DNA of 64,000 nt from Heliocidaris tuberculata (GCA_025618425.1 CM046833.1:32373747-32437746); one strand, 5' to 3'; shown: positions 34,935 through 47,802, counted from the stretch's first letter. Notes: generated from the sequence alone by a model not told the origin. Program-made: numbers and translations.

Positions 34935-35452
34935 AGATAACATACATGTAGAGTTCTGGTCATGCAATTACATTGTGAAAGATACAGTCTTAAAGCAATT
35001 CAGAAAGGTAGATCATGTTTACATAAGAATTGTTTTATACTGTGAGGTTTTGGAACCATCAAAATGAAAAGAAATTGACCCAATCTCGCTAAAGAGCACA
35101 TGTACACATAAAAACGGGTATATTTTGGGACTGCACACACAAGTGGCATGAATGTTCGGCCCGAACACTTTAGCTGTTTCTCATCATATTTCGAATATGA
35201 GGGCATTTGAAGAGCTATCCTTTTCCAGAGACACTACTAATATAAACTGACATAAAAGGAATGAGAAAGCTCAGAATTTATTTTTCATCTCTCACAGGGG
35301 AGCATTTCATCAAGCATTTTGTCAGTGATTTTTTACTGAAAAATTTGCTCTCAGCCAATCAGATGCAAGGATTTCAGTAGCTTATAACAGTTGTCAGTAA
35401 AAATCACTGACAAAACGCTTGATGAAACACTCCCCAGAACACACCCTCCGCT
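34935..35452 (+). mobile_element. REP-A copy with nested palindrome
   Basis: It begins AGATAACATACATGTAGAGT and ends AGAACACACCCTCCGCT. The TTAA at 34931-34934 and 35453-35456 flank it, and the right TTAA also starts the next REP-A copy. Confidence 0.75.
35297..35435. mobile_element. Palindromic GGGAGCATTTCATC element in REP-A
   Basis: GGGGAGCATTTCATCAAGC pairs with GCTTGATGAAACACTCCCC, and AATCACTGAC-type inner arms also pair. It is inserted at the CAGAAC of the REP-A right end. Confidence 0.78.
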
Positions 35453-35456
35453 TTAA

Positions 35457-36000
35457 AGGGAAGGTTGAGTTCTTGGAAGGGTGAAAAATAATTTGTGAGC
35501 TTTCTCATTCCTTTTATGTCAGCTATGAAGAACATCATAGTAGAAAAATCCCCTGAAAAGGATTGCTCTTCAAATGCCCTCACATTCGAAATATGACTAG
35601 AGATAGCTGGAATGTTTGGGCCGAACATTCATGCCACTTGTGTGTGCAGTCCCATATACCCATTTCTGTGTGCAGTACATGTGCTTTTCAGAAAGATTGG
35701 GTCAATTTCTTATCTATTTTGATGATTCCAAAACAACACAGTATAAAAGAATTCTTATGTAGACGTGGTCAACCTTTCCCGATTGCTTTGAGACAGTTCC
35801 TTTCACAATGTAATTCCATGACCTGGGCCCCGTTGCATAAAACTTACCATAAATTGTAACGCTGCTATCAATGGTAACTACCATGGTAACATCACTCAAC
35901 AGCCAATCAAAATCAAGGTTTCCATGGGAGTTACCATAGACGGCAAAGTTACCGTTAATGGTAAGTTTTATGCAACGGGGCCCAGAACTCAACTTTATCT
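35457..36000 (-). mobile_element. REP-A copy, reverse orientation, with nested palindrome
   Basis: It begins AGGGAAGGTTGAGTTCTTGG and ends CAGAACTCAACTTTATCT. It is flanked by TTAA at 35453-35456 (shared) and 36001-36004. A palindromic element interrupts it at 35825-35983. Confidence 0.78.
35825..35983. mobile_element. Palindromic GGGCCCCGTTGCATAAAA element in REP-A
   Basis: GGGCCCCGTTGCATAAAACT and AGTTTTATGCAACGGGGCCC are perfect inverted ends, with inner TACCATGGTAAC-type palindromes. It is inserted at the same REP-A position as the element at 31983. Confidence 0.85.
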
Positions 36001-37540
36001 TTAAACTAATCACTGGGAAAAAACAGGCATAGAGGAATTAGTCTACCAATTCCAGACTTCATAACATACACTTTCATCAAGGGCAGGGAAGAACATCAGG
36101 GAAAACTACCTCTAACTGAAAACAGGCTAGAGCTTCAGAACTTGTGCAATAACATATTGTAACATCACAAAATTTGGCCAGGAGCATGAACTCATTTCTC
36201 GTGGCACTTCTCGCTGTCAATTGCTTCTCATGTTTTCTTGTTACTTTTCCTGACTTCGTGTTCAGCAACCGCTACCTGTTACCTAAGATCCCAATGAATC
36301 CACATGAAATATCTCACTGCTTTTATTGACTTCATTCTCTGCTAATACTACCGAAATAGACGCATTGTGATTGCAAAAGCCTCAAAATTTGCTAGAACCC
36401 ATAACTGTGGCTCCTCTGATCTGATTTGGAGTGATGATATTGCCCTTTTAACCCAGACTTGAGAGTGATGATTGCCCTTTTAACCCATAGCAGATGGAAG
36501 AAAAGAGTGCCTCATGTCTAGAACAGCATGATTACAATTACTTGATAATATTATTATAGGTCTAAGATCTGGGAGCGAATCAATAATTATTGTTATACTG
36601 AGATAGGTTATTCAATTGAGGAATATATTTTGGAAGACATGTAATTAAAAGGAGCTATGTTATATGCAATGCCTTTTTCCATGATTAAAATTGCCACATA
36701 ATCATAACTCTGCAGACCCTATTGCAATAATATGTCGGTTATTGATTCAGATAAAATAAAATCTTTGAAGTTGTAGCTCTTACAAGTTAATTTGTTGTGA
36801 TGTTTCACCTTAAAACAGTTTCAGATGAAATTCTTGATTCATGAAATTTGAATATTCATTATTTGCATGAAATTCTAAAGTAATTGAAAAATTTGTGCAA
36901 ATTGAGAATCCTGTTTCATTCCCCACACTGCTGGCTTTTCTCTTACTGCACAAATCTGAATAACCCTATCTGGCAGTCATCTCTTAATGCATTTTTCCTC
37001 TTTCTAACATTTCTGAACCTGCCTAATCAACAGGTGGCGTATGCTATCTTTGTTCTGGATAACCGTAAAAAGGGAAAGTCTTTTTTCAGCTAGCCCCTCC
37101 ACTAACCGGCGTTTTGACCGAAAACGTGAATTTCTCTGCCTTTGGTAAACTATGCCCTTAACATCGTGCATGTAGGCATTGTGTTCATCAGAAGTTTGTG
37201 GGATCATGCCTTCATTTCTTGCATGATTAGGTTATTGGAATCAAGTAAAATCAATTTGAAAAGTAAGGAAATTCTTTCTGACATGGAGCTACATATAGGA
37301 ACTCTTACCTGCGTCTGTTGTACTTGCAGACAAATAATTGGTCAAGACTTCTACATCGTCGCTAAGGCTCAGACCCCAAACATTTCTTCATTGACCATTT
37401 AACATTATAGCAGTTTGTGTAGGTTAGAATGAAAGCAGAAAATAATATTTGACAACCCTTTAGGAGAAGTAGCTACTCCTCTTTGCATTAAAAGTCTGTT
37501 AAATATTGATATGAGATTTTAGAACATATCTTTCCACCGC

Positions 37541-37772
37541 AAAGAAATATTCTTATTCTTGAAATCCAAGCTCCTCTGAAGTCATTTAGCACTCATTGCT
37601 CGTTTGGGATTCTCTTATATCTTCTTTTTTTTTTAATAGGCTCATTGATACACCCCCCCCCCCTTTTTTTTTTTTAAATCAAAGCTTTGCACAACAAAGA
37701 AAGCTCTTATTGTTGAAATCCAAGCTCCTCTGAAGTCGGTCAGCATTCATTACTGGTTTGGATTCTCTTTTA
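37541..37772 (+). repeat. Direct duplication, period about 155 bp
   Basis: GAAATCCAAGCTCCTCTGAA is followed in both copies by 'GTC..TYAGCAYTCATT' and 'GGTTTGG-like GATTCTCTT'. The copies are separated by T- and C-runs at 37627-37675. Confidence 0.75.
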
Positions 37773-38729
37773 CGGCCACACAGGTGTATCTTATAGAATG
37801 GAAACATTATCTGAAGGAGCAATAATCATCATGGTTAATTAACACCTATATTCATGCAAAACAGTGCATTGTTCTGCATTCTAATGCATGTGGCATGCTT
37901 ACCGTCTAATGGAGAATATGAACTTTCAAAAAGTGGCAGTATAAAGGAAATGAATGCATTCCAGAGTTCAATACAATAAAACATATTCATCAATTAAACA
38001 AATTCACAATAACCTGAGTAAGGTTTTATTTTACTGATTTTTAGAGGAGGGGGGGGGGGGCTACATTAGATTGTTTCTCAAGGGACATACCAAATTTGGT
38101 GGAGGAGTGTTTTGTGGAACAATGTACTGCATACATGTACATTTCGTTTGTAAATTTCAGGGTATTTTCAGGGTATTTACAACAACATTGCTTCTGTGCA
38201 TGGACTTGATTCTCGATCTCACAAGTAAAAGGGTGTACCTATGGCAATTTTATAGCTTATAGTATATGAGCATTGTGATTTGAATGAATGAACATTTTTG
38301 ATTTTCCATCAGGAAATTTATTTGAGTATTAAACCAAACATTCCCCAAAGGAATTCCACTTACTAAAAACACCATTTGTGTAGGAAAATATTTTCATGGA
38401 AATTGAACTTTGATGCTTTTTCAAGTGGCCTGTCTACCAGTTTCACTTACATGTTCATCTTTGTCTGAACAAACTTGAAGATCTACCTATCTAAAAATTG
38501 AGTGCACTGTTTCCATTTTTATTTCCTTGTTTCAAGTTTATGTTTTCTCAGAGGAAATCTCTACAATGGGTACACTTGTCATCCCTGGGGAAACAAATGT
38601 CATTCAAAAGTACTTGGTTTTAAGTTTTCATCATCTCAAATTACATCCATATCAAAGGATGTATTAATTCCATGATAAGCAATTCTGCATCTAGTGCCAA
38701 TCAAGCATCTATATTTTGGGAAATATCAA

Positions 38730-39160
38730 GATGATGGGATTCTTTTCAAAGAATGAAGGTTATGCTTGCCTCCGATGATATCGAATCTGGTTCATGGTAG
38801 CATTAATGATGCATTTTGATTTGACTTATAGGATCAGTAAGATTTAGGACCAGTCGACCAAAGACAGTCGAAATTGTACCCAGTATTGATATAATACTAG
38901 TCAAGATTCTACTTGTAAAAGAAATGAGGTTTTGCTTGTCATTTGATGAATATGATTTGGTTTGATATAACGGGTACTTTGAAGCATTCTTAACTGAAAG
39001 TGAATGATGCATCTGAATTGGACCTAAACTCGACCAAAGACAATAATATTTTTCAAATACTTTTCAAAGAAGGTTTACTTATGATCCTCTGATAATGACT
39101 TTGGTTTGTGGTAGCATTTGAAGTGACGGAAAGTGAATGATGCATTTTGATTTGAAAGTT
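38730..39160 (+). repeat. Degenerate tandem repeat, about 2.5 units
   Basis: GATGCATTTTGATTTGA (38810 and 39142) and GATGCATCTGAATTGGA (39008) recur with nearby CGACCAAAGACA and TCAAAGAA words at matching offsets. The units have diverged. Confidence 0.55.
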
Positions 39161-39326
39161 TTATTCATTTTAATGCGACCCGAAGGCTACACAGAGGGGG
39201 GCAACGAACCCTGGATATCAGGTGGCGTAGCTTGCATGAGGTACTCCTAACATCGCCCCCAATATTTGCATGTACCCCGCTCACTCATTTATCCACGTTC
39301 TTGGTGTTATGTAATGTATGACATGT

Positions 39327-39655
39327 ATAAGCCAGTTCGTAGATACAATCTGAGCATGAGCAGATAAAGGTCATTTGTGACAAATTCTAAAACCCACTGA
39401 CACGAATACTTGATACATGTATGTGCTCATGAATGTCATGTAATCATTATTCAGTTATTCACCAATGGTGCATTCCATGATACCCAGGTGGAAGTATGCT
39501 TTCCAAAAGGCGAAACAAAAGCTATTCATGAGGCACATATATCACTTTGAGAGTGATTATTCTAAAGTGCACAAAGTTGGACATTTCCATGTTTAAAATA
39601 TCTGTGGATATTTGGGGTCATTTGGGACATGTGCTAACTACGAACTGGTCTATTC
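39327..39655. mobile_element. MITE-like element, AAGCCAGTT ends, copy 2
   Basis: TATAAGCCAGTTCGTAG and CTACGAACTGGTCTATT are inverted ends. AGATAAAGGTCATTTGTGAC matches the inner part of the copy at 28364. Confidence 0.65.
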
Positions 39656-40445
39656 AGTACTAGCACAGCCAGGCCACTTGATTAAGCATGAAATTTATGT
39701 CAATTTCCATCTTCTTTATAAGAAATATTCCCCTCATGTTCGTGCTTGAAATAAATTTGGGTTACATGTTCTTGCATGACTTGCTATAAAGCATTAATGT
39801 CTTGAAAAGCAAGGAATTTCAATTTATAAAAATGAGAGCAAACCGTGATGCCATCATACATGTACATGTACATACAGCGGATTTGCTAGATTAGGGATCT
39901 TGTGTTTTTGTTGTGTGTGTTTTTTTTAATGATTCATTTTAAATATACATTTTTTTTTTTTAAATACTTTTTTTTCATATAATTTGTTTCTTTGGACTTT
40001 TCTGCTTTAATAAAAAACCAAGTGTGCTTTCAAGGTTTGTTTCCTCCCTCTGGCTTGCCTTCCCATATACGATTGTTCACGTGAAGTTGATTTTCGTAGA
40101 CGTAAAATTTGTTATTTTAAGCCAAAGCTGAAGTTTAATGTCATGATGGTTTATGGGGCAACTATTTTTTTACATGAAATACTGTAATGAAATATTTTTG
40201 TTTAAGTTGAAGATTGCTTAGAGATTTCAGGCAGGTGGATTGCTGTGGTATGTGCATTTTGGTGTGCTAGCCCTTTGACTGTTACACTAGCCCTGCCAAT
40301 CTTGCAGCAGTAGTGTATTCAGAAATTTATAAACAGGTGCTTAATTATTCCCAGTGTAGAGGCATAATGTACTGGGGTACCTGTGTTACGTTGACCCATT
40401 TTTCAAGTTATCTAGTGTTGTCCAGTGCTTTTTTAAATCTTATTT

Positions 40446-40452
40446 TGGGAGG

Positions 40453-40487
<35 letters not shown>

Positions 40488-40910
40488 CTTATGACGGCAT
40501 TACACTATGCGGGATACGCCGTTGTTGTTGAGGGGTACACCATGTAAAGGAGACACTGTGTCTTGCCCTTGCATGAATAAGGCTTCTCTCTTTGTATCTG
40601 AAGTATAAACCCTTAAATCTCTAATTTACAATGTGTGAACCAAGGCCAAATGACTTAAAGCTACCAGTGAGTCAGAAATCCAAAAACAAAGCAAATGGGG
40701 GGGGGGGGGGGGGGGGGGGGGAGGGTGGGTGGGAGGGGGGAGGTGATAGATGAAAGTGATAATTGTTCTTACTCGTATAAGATATATCTATATTGTAAGT
40801 GGGTTTTTATTCCAGTAAACTACAAGAGGTATGATGGAAGCATAGAATATCTAGTTTCGGAAAATATGCAAACAGGAAATGAATTGCAGCCTCTTATTGG
40901 TTACTTTTAG

Positions 40911-40942
<32 letters not shown>
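40446..40942. repeat. Cluster of very long G and C runs
   Basis: An almost unbroken G tract of about 40 lies at 40446-40487, a second of about 24 at 40697-40720, and a C tract of about 27 at 40914-40940. They have G-quadruplex and fold-back potential. Run lengths may be assembly-sensitive. Confidence 0.9.
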
Positions 40943-40944
<2 letters not shown>

Positions 40945-41671
40945 TCCCAGGAAAAGGTACTTGTGAAACTGAGACACTATTTAAGGAAGGATACATATGC
41001 TGGCCCTTTTCTTCATGTTTTTCTTCTTCTGCTTTTATTTTCAAAACTTTAAGTGTGTGCATAAGTACTGAGTGCACCTGGAAAATGAATCTGCATCAAA
41101 ATAAAAGTAACATGTACCTCAAATCTACAAGTTTGAAGTGAACTCAAACTTACATGCAGCTTAATGATTCCATATTTCTGTATCATCATGCGATGCACTG
41201 CACGTGTGTCTGTCGTTCCTTTTGCTATGCATTCATCCAAATTTGCCAATCTCCACTCATGAGGTACATGTATGTCAGACCTGAAAGGGTGACAAAACCA
41301 GTTACGATTTAATTTACTGTTGCCTTGCATGCATGCATGGAGATGGTGCACATACGTGGAGTAGGAAAGAAAGAAAACTTTCCAAACGAGTGGGATGGTG
41401 CACAATTTTTATTTTGAATTCCAATTATTATTATTTTTTTATATCTTATTAGTATTATTAAAGGCGAAAGCAAACCTGGGTGAAGGCAAATCTGAACAAT
41501 AGGCCGAAATCAAAGGATTCGCCTTAATATCACATGTAAAGTTATTGTTATTATTATTGTTATTGTTATCATTATTATTACTTTTATTTTCTTGTAACTA
41601 TTATGATTAATGACATTTTATCACTGTATTATTGTTGCTTTAATCATATTTATTTCATTCCATTGTTTCAG

Positions 41672-41791
41672 AATGAGCCAGCGGGCATGGTCTATGCAGA
41701 TTTAGATCTGTCAGCGAAAGCGGGCCACACAGAGAAGCAAATCCCCCAAAACCAGGACGATGTTGTCGTCTATTCCTCCATCCTAGTATGA
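41672..41791 (+). CDS. Receptor gene, terminal exon with tandem ITIM-like motifs
   Basis: The acceptor CATTGTTTCAG is followed by 39 codons and TGA. The exon reads NEPAGMVYADLDLSAKAGHT, a hydrophilic linker, then DDVVVYSSILV at the C-terminus. VVYSSI fits the ITIM consensus (V at -2, I at +3). MVYADL has the YxxL core, with Met at -2, and resembles YADL motifs of vertebrate inhibitory Ig receptors. The two tyrosines are 26 residues apart, within the range that tandem-SH2 phosphatases such as SHP-2 bridge and too far apart for an ITAM. The last residues ILV fit a class II PDZ ligand. Frame and phase continue exactly from 32758. The receptor is probably an inhibitory or adhesion protein, but its ectodomain is not in the window. 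Confidence 0.87.
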   Translation, partial: NEPAGMVYADLDLSAKAGHTEKQIPQNQDDVVVYSSILV

Positions 41792-42023
41792 GAGCAAGAT
41801 GCCTAAACTTTGTAAATAAACAATGTGTGGTACTAAATAATCACCTCTTCACATCGTGGTTTGTCATCTCAATACTTACCAGATAGGCCCTAAAATTACT
41901 CAGTCAAAACATTTTGGAACACCCTCTGGCTCTCGAGATGATCTGTAAGATGAAAATGGATAGATATTCGTGTCATTTTTCATTCCTGTATGGTTAAATT
42001 GAAATGGAAATACCTGGAATACA

Positions 42024-42175
42024 CAGTCAAACTTGTATATAAAAACAGTTTGAAGGAAATAAGTAGCCTTCATAAGCAGGTTATCTTTATTTACCGATTA
42101 GTTCTTCTGCGAAAGAGAAACAAGAAAGTGGGCTTCATGTGCAGGAGGTTGCTGCAGCAAACAAAATTTGTCCTG
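42024..42175 (+). repeat. CAGTCAAACC-type MITE, decayed copy in the 3' UTR
   Basis: It starts CAGTCAAACTTGTATATAAA and keeps CAGGTTATCTTTAT and GAGAAACA-like words. The right end is not clear. Confidence 0.5.
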
Positions 42176-45100
42176 TACTTATAAATTTGCAAAGGATTCG
42201 ATTACTCATGGACAGTTTGACCAGAAGAAGATGTTCATGGCTTTGAGATGGAAAATCGCATTACCTGATTGCCTCAACGTAGTACAAAGGCACAAATTAA
42301 AAATGTTATTAATTTCATAAGTTTTATCTCGGCTTACAGTTGGTACGAATAGGACGCTCAAATTATGCTAGCATTTACTCGGTAAACAAGAAATAAAAAA
42401 TGCTAGAATTTGATTTCGATAGAATTCTGATATGTGCTGAGCTTTCAGTGTCTGCTAAGATTCATATTTTTCAGCAATTATACATTTATTGCAAGTGTAG
42501 ACATTTTCTCAATCATTTAGGGAGCCTATGAGTTTTTTATTACTGTGACCAATATTTCTTGTTAAATGCCAGGTTATCCAGAGTGAGACTACTATTTCTA
42601 TTCAAGAAAAGCAACTTTACAAGTTACGGTTTGTGTGATAATGTGTGAAAAATGTAATAAGAATATGCTATCATACTTTGATAGTTTAAAATGACATAGT
42701 TTTGAATTGCACCTGATGTTTAAATCTTATAATGTTTTAATCTTACACTGTATGATGGATAAAACCAGCAAGTTTATGGCTCAGTTTCTGTCATATAATT
42801 GTACCGACCGACACCCCGTTTGAAATTATCATTGCTGATTACCAAGTTGGCAATGCATGCGTAATTACGATGAGGGAGAACAATGTAAAATAGAAATAAT
42901 TGTAAATGAGTTGATAATTTTCTCTGCTTTCTGATGCACAAGCGACTGCGGATGTCTCATGAAATATGTTCAAACTTTGCTGCCTTTTCACTAATTTATG
43001 CTTGCATCAAAATATTTATCAAAGTTACAAACAAGTTGAATAGCGTTTTTTCCTGAAATTAGTTCTTGTTTGCGAATGCTGGTCATTCTTTGAAATTGCT
43101 GTGATTTTTTTTTTCTCTCTCAATATTTTAGCTTAATAAAATCATTATTCATAATTGGGATTGCCAAAAGTAGTCAGAAATAAAGCCTAAAAAAAGAATG
43201 AGATATATGCCATTCTTCATGTACTGGGTAGCCAACAAAAAATGAAAAAAATGAAGAAAAAAAATTATTGAATTCTAGCTGCTTGTTATTTCAAACCTTT
43301 TTGATGGATAGAACCTAAAGCAGGAGGTACCCATAATTTTGCTTGTCTGCATTTATATCTAGTTGTTTTAGGCAATTGCTTATGTTGTACTCTGCTTTAC
43401 ACAGTGAATACAATTTATTTTAATAGTTTATGTATTACTGGTACTCAAAACTGCCACAAAATTATTTGTATATGTAAAAAAAAAAAAAAAAAATTAAATA
43501 GTGCATGTTTTCAAAGAATTCACCTCTCTTTCAAAACATGGAATACAAATGAAAATGATTTAATTTAGGACTTCTCTCTTTGCAAAGATTATATACATTG
43601 TTTGCAGAATGAGACCACGGTGCATCAGAAAAATAAAACTGATGGAAAACTACAAACTTTGGTATAATCCATGGTCACAAGTACTTTTTAAAATAAGGGA
43701 AATCATATTTAAAGTTCTTCACTTTGTCTGGAAACATTCTGCTGTGCCTTAAAAAATTTGTTCATGTTTTTGAGATGTACATTCCATTTGCTTAAAATTC
43801 TGCAGACCATTGTTACACCAAAGAAACCCAACTTAAATGTCATCTGAAATAGATTGTCATCACGAAATAGAAATGAAATAAAGAAATCAAAGTTGTGACC
43901 AGAAAAGAGGAGTATGAGTCCATGCTCTGACAAATAAAAAAATATCAAGTCATTTGACCTTAATGATATGTAGATTAGTTCTGGAGCATCTTCCTTGATT
44001 TTTTCTTTCTTTCTTTCAAGACAAATATCTGTGGATCAGTCTGTTGGGTTTTTGCTCCTTGTTCTTATAGATATTTCTTTGAAACAAAGCGTTTGCATCG
44101 TTTTAAAATATAGAATAGAAAGTACTTAGTCGATCGACTTATTTGTAATTATTTTCCGTTTTTGATTGCATTTTTCATGTTAAAGATTGTACATTTTTGG
44201 AAATCCATCTATATACTGTAATTATCGTTAAAAATGTATTAATTGTGTGAGTTTGTGTCAGTTCTGTGTATAAATATTGTTATATGACTTGTGTTTTGAT
44301 ACTGTAGAATGTACCATTGGTATTTGTAAGAAAGTTATAAGTTTACAAAATTGGTGCAAAAAAGCCGGATGTAAATAAGTTCTTTCTTACTTGGAAGAAA
44401 ATTTGCTGTTGTGGTCATGATTGTATTATCTTCATGATTAATTTCCCTTAAATGGCAGCATAATTACATTTATAAGGTATAGTTTATAAGAATGATGTAT
44501 GAAAAAGTTGAAGTGGAGTTGTACATCATGTTATGACATTTGACCTTTGATGTCATTTGGGTGAGAACTGGTTATTGAATATTAATCACATTGTTTATAT
44601 TTTGTTTTACCTCTAAGACAAAGCTTTTGTAAATCACTTATCTCATAATTTTGACTTGGGGACTTTGGAGTGACAGAAAAATCTTAATGCCACATCAAAA
44701 TAAAGCTTTTATTGTTTTGCAATGAATGGAGGTATAGAGGTATTAAATTCCTATTTTTCTAATTCTTTCATGACTTGTATTATCTGGAATTTATATTCAA
44801 GCAGGATAATTTTTTAATTAGTACATACTTACATATCATTCTCGTAGTTACTAATGTTTTATTATTCTATTATTATATATTTTTGTTGTAATTGTACTTA
44901 AATTCTATGAACACTAGCATCCACCGTGTATTATTTTCTTATTTGTTTAGCAAGACTGTGAAAGTGGACCACCTGTGCATGACATGGACCGTTCTGATGT
45001 ACATGTAATACAGTTGGAAAGGAGCAGAGATTATAATGATACATGATCACATCTAAAACTGTGTCAAGAAAATGTAGCTGGTCGTATTTTCTTAGCTACG

Positions 45101-45225
45101 ATGCTCTCTTACACTTCTGTCTAACCCATATTATTATGTACATGTGTAGCTTACACTGAATTCTCCTGCTACATTTCTATGTATTTCATGTACGATCTTG
45201 CACTTTGTTAACCCATTGTCTATGG

Positions 45226-45475
45226 GAACCTTGAGAGATAATGGGGAAAATATGAAATTTTGTGTACAAAACATATGGAGAGTTGGACTACTAAACCTGT
45301 CACTCTGAAGCAACATTGCCAATCTGAGGAACGCCATTGAAAGTAAATTGAGACTTTTCAAACTTTCATAACTTTCTCATTTTGTAACGGATTTTGATGG
45401 AGCTTTTTTAAAAATTGCTTCTCTCTATCCTCTCTTTTCATTAAAATTGATTTTTCCCCAGGGTTTCATTCTCCT
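45226..45475 (-). mobile_element. Solo right half of the 582-bp TTAA element
   Basis: From GAGAGATAATGGGGAAAATA to GGGTTTCATTCTCCT followed by TTAA, it matches the right arm of the element at 9596-10177 closely. The left arm is absent. Confidence 0.75.
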
Positions 45476-46259
45476 TTAATGTATGGGGATGAGAGTAGTC
45501 AATGGGTTAAACTAATAGATCTCCCTTCTCCAACATTCAAAGTTTTTTATGGCATCATGCTTATGTGACGCTGAACAAAAAAATGTGAATTGTGTAGAGA
45601 GGTCCACATTTACAGGTTCCTTTCCAAGATGAATATTATGCGGTCCATTGTTTGGGGTTATTTTTATTCCTTGGTTGTGTTTCAGTTGTTTTTTTTTTAT
45701 AAAGGATGATGTTTATTATTATGAAATACAATTTTTTTCTTCTTTTCAATACATGTATGGATTATGAAAAGCCACCTTATTTTGTGTATCCAAGTCATTT
45801 CTTGAGTGTTGTCTATAATACTTAAATTTGTAGTTACTTAGTACTAATAGTATGCAGCTTTAATAGTATTTCTCTTGCTTTATATATACCCAGAACATTT
45901 TGAGAAAGGAGAGTATTGTTTTGCAACCATTTATTGTAATTTTGCTCCTTTTATTGGCAACATGGAAAAATCTAACTAGTCAAGACATGCATTGTATAGG
46001 CGCTTTTGTAGTACTAACAGTTTCTTCATATGAAGGCAGATATAAGTTGTTGTGTGGTGCCCAGTCTCTATTAGTGATGAATGAACCTAGTCATTGCATG
46101 ATAATATGCACTGTAGTAGGGTTGATGCACCAGTCTGTCCATATAGTCTTTAGATTAATTTGATGATGATGTAGATAAATACAGAAACACTTAATAAAAT
46201 ATGTAATTTACATTTATGAACAAATTATATTTAGACCTATTGTTTGTTCTGTGTCTCTC

Positions 46260-46278
46260 TCCTTCCCCCCCCCCCCTC

Positions 46279-46350
<72 letters not shown>

Positions 46351-46355
46351 TCCTC
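46260..46355. repeat. (CT)n microsatellite
   Basis: A C-run and then about 80 bp of near-perfect CT dinucleotides. Confidence 0.95.
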
Positions 46356-47802
46356 CTTCTCCACCTCTCTTCATCTCAGTTGTATTAATATTGGTGTTGG
46401 GATAGAATACGTGTTAATTTTCATTGTAAAACCCAATTCAGACATGGGGAGGTAGACCACCTTAAAGAAAAATGTGGCAAAAGTATTCATGTAAATGAAT
46501 GGCAAGTGGCAATATTTTTTGTTTTTGGGGTGTTGTTTTTGTTTGTTGTTTTTGTTTGTTGTTGTTTTGTTTTGTTTTGTTTTTTTTTTTTTTTTTTTTT
46601 TGGGGGGGGGGGGTGAGACAAGTTATAACTGCACACAAAAATAGCCCCTTTGCATACCCACCGATCTTTATTTTATATACTAGAGACGTGGGGAACGATA
46701 TGCTTGTGTCATTTTATTTTGCAGCCGCAATTTATTTACGCGGTACATCGCCTCATGTCTGAATGAACCTGCAGATCTTTGCTTGCTGTACATGAAACTG
46801 GGTGTGTTTACATCAAGGCTAGCTCTCTTTACTCTGTGATACATGTTATGTACATAGAAGATGTGAATTTTCTGCATGTGAGTTATTAAGGTGTGAAATA
46901 CACCTAATTGTACAGTTATAAATTTGTAGCATACATGTACATGTATATGAATATTATATGAGGGATAACAAATACGTTTCTGTATAAATACTCAAAGCAA
47001 AATCATCACATTCATTGCTCTCTCAAACAACCATTAGACCCATTTTGTTTGTTAAGAAATAACAACAGGCTACATATAATAGGCAGTTGTGCTCTCAATC
47101 TATCTATATATCAATGTTTCCCTTCATTGTACCTTTATTTCTCTTATCTTTCTGTCCCTCATTTCTGCTCTCTTTTTTATTGTTTGGTCATTTATCATTT
47201 GTTATACTGTTTCTATTTTTCAAGCACCATCGAATGCATGTAGTATGAATGATAATTCTTTCTTGTAAAATAGAAAAACTGAGTTGTGAATCGATTAAGG
47301 TATAGAAATAAAAAGATGAGGAAAAAGTTTCTACTTTCTACTTAAAATCAGAGCCTAGCGAAAGTTGCTTCTATAAAGAGCATTTACAGAGAATGTATAA
47401 ACTAAGGCTCACTTGAGAAACAATATCTTTCTTGTAAAATAATGAGAGGAAGGATCTCTTATTTCATCTCTCAGTGGATATTTTCAGGTTTCACATTTTG
47501 CTACAGCCTAATTCTGGTTCTAATTCTTCACTTTGGAAATGTGAATGCCAGTGTTGTGTTACATATTGTCATCTTTTACTGATGATTTCACAGTCATTGT
47601 TTGGAATAAAGTGTTAGCCATTATATGTGTTGAAAAGCAGTTGCATTCAGTCTTTTTCTAAAGAGCATGTGTTACAGAGTGTGTGGAGAATGAGTGTTGT
47701 CTGATTAATTTGTGCTGTGCATTCATTAAGGCTTGTTCATTTAAGCAGAGGCAGTCTTGCTTAGGGACCATTCAAATTGCTGTTGGCAAATCTCATAGGC
47801 CA

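Larger units (their letters stand above)
32759..41671. other. Last intron (8.9 kb)
   Basis: It contains palindromic MITEs (32948-33288, 35297-35435, 35825-35983), two adjacent REP-A copies (34935-36000), direct duplications near 37541-37772 and 38730-39160, the second AAGCCAGTT element (39327-39655), and long G/C runs (40446-40942). No exon joins the frame. Confidence 0.65.
41792..47630 (+). other. 3' UTR of the receptor gene and following intergenic DNA
   Basis: AATAAA hexamers occur at 41815-41820 (only 24 nt after the stop), 43135-43140, 43632-43637, 44699-44704, 46193-46198 and 47605-47610. The stretch to about 45.2 kb is AT-rich and repeat-poor apart from a decayed MITE at 42024, which suits a long 3' UTR. 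Which signal is used cannot be decided here. CT repeats at 46260-46350 and T/G runs at 46570-46612 follow. Confidence 0.45.

Noticed and set aside
41049..41405. 118-codon minus-strand ORF just before the terminal receptor exon
   Set aside because: It has no recognised motif and no splice support, and it lies within a + strand intron. The composition is not convincing.
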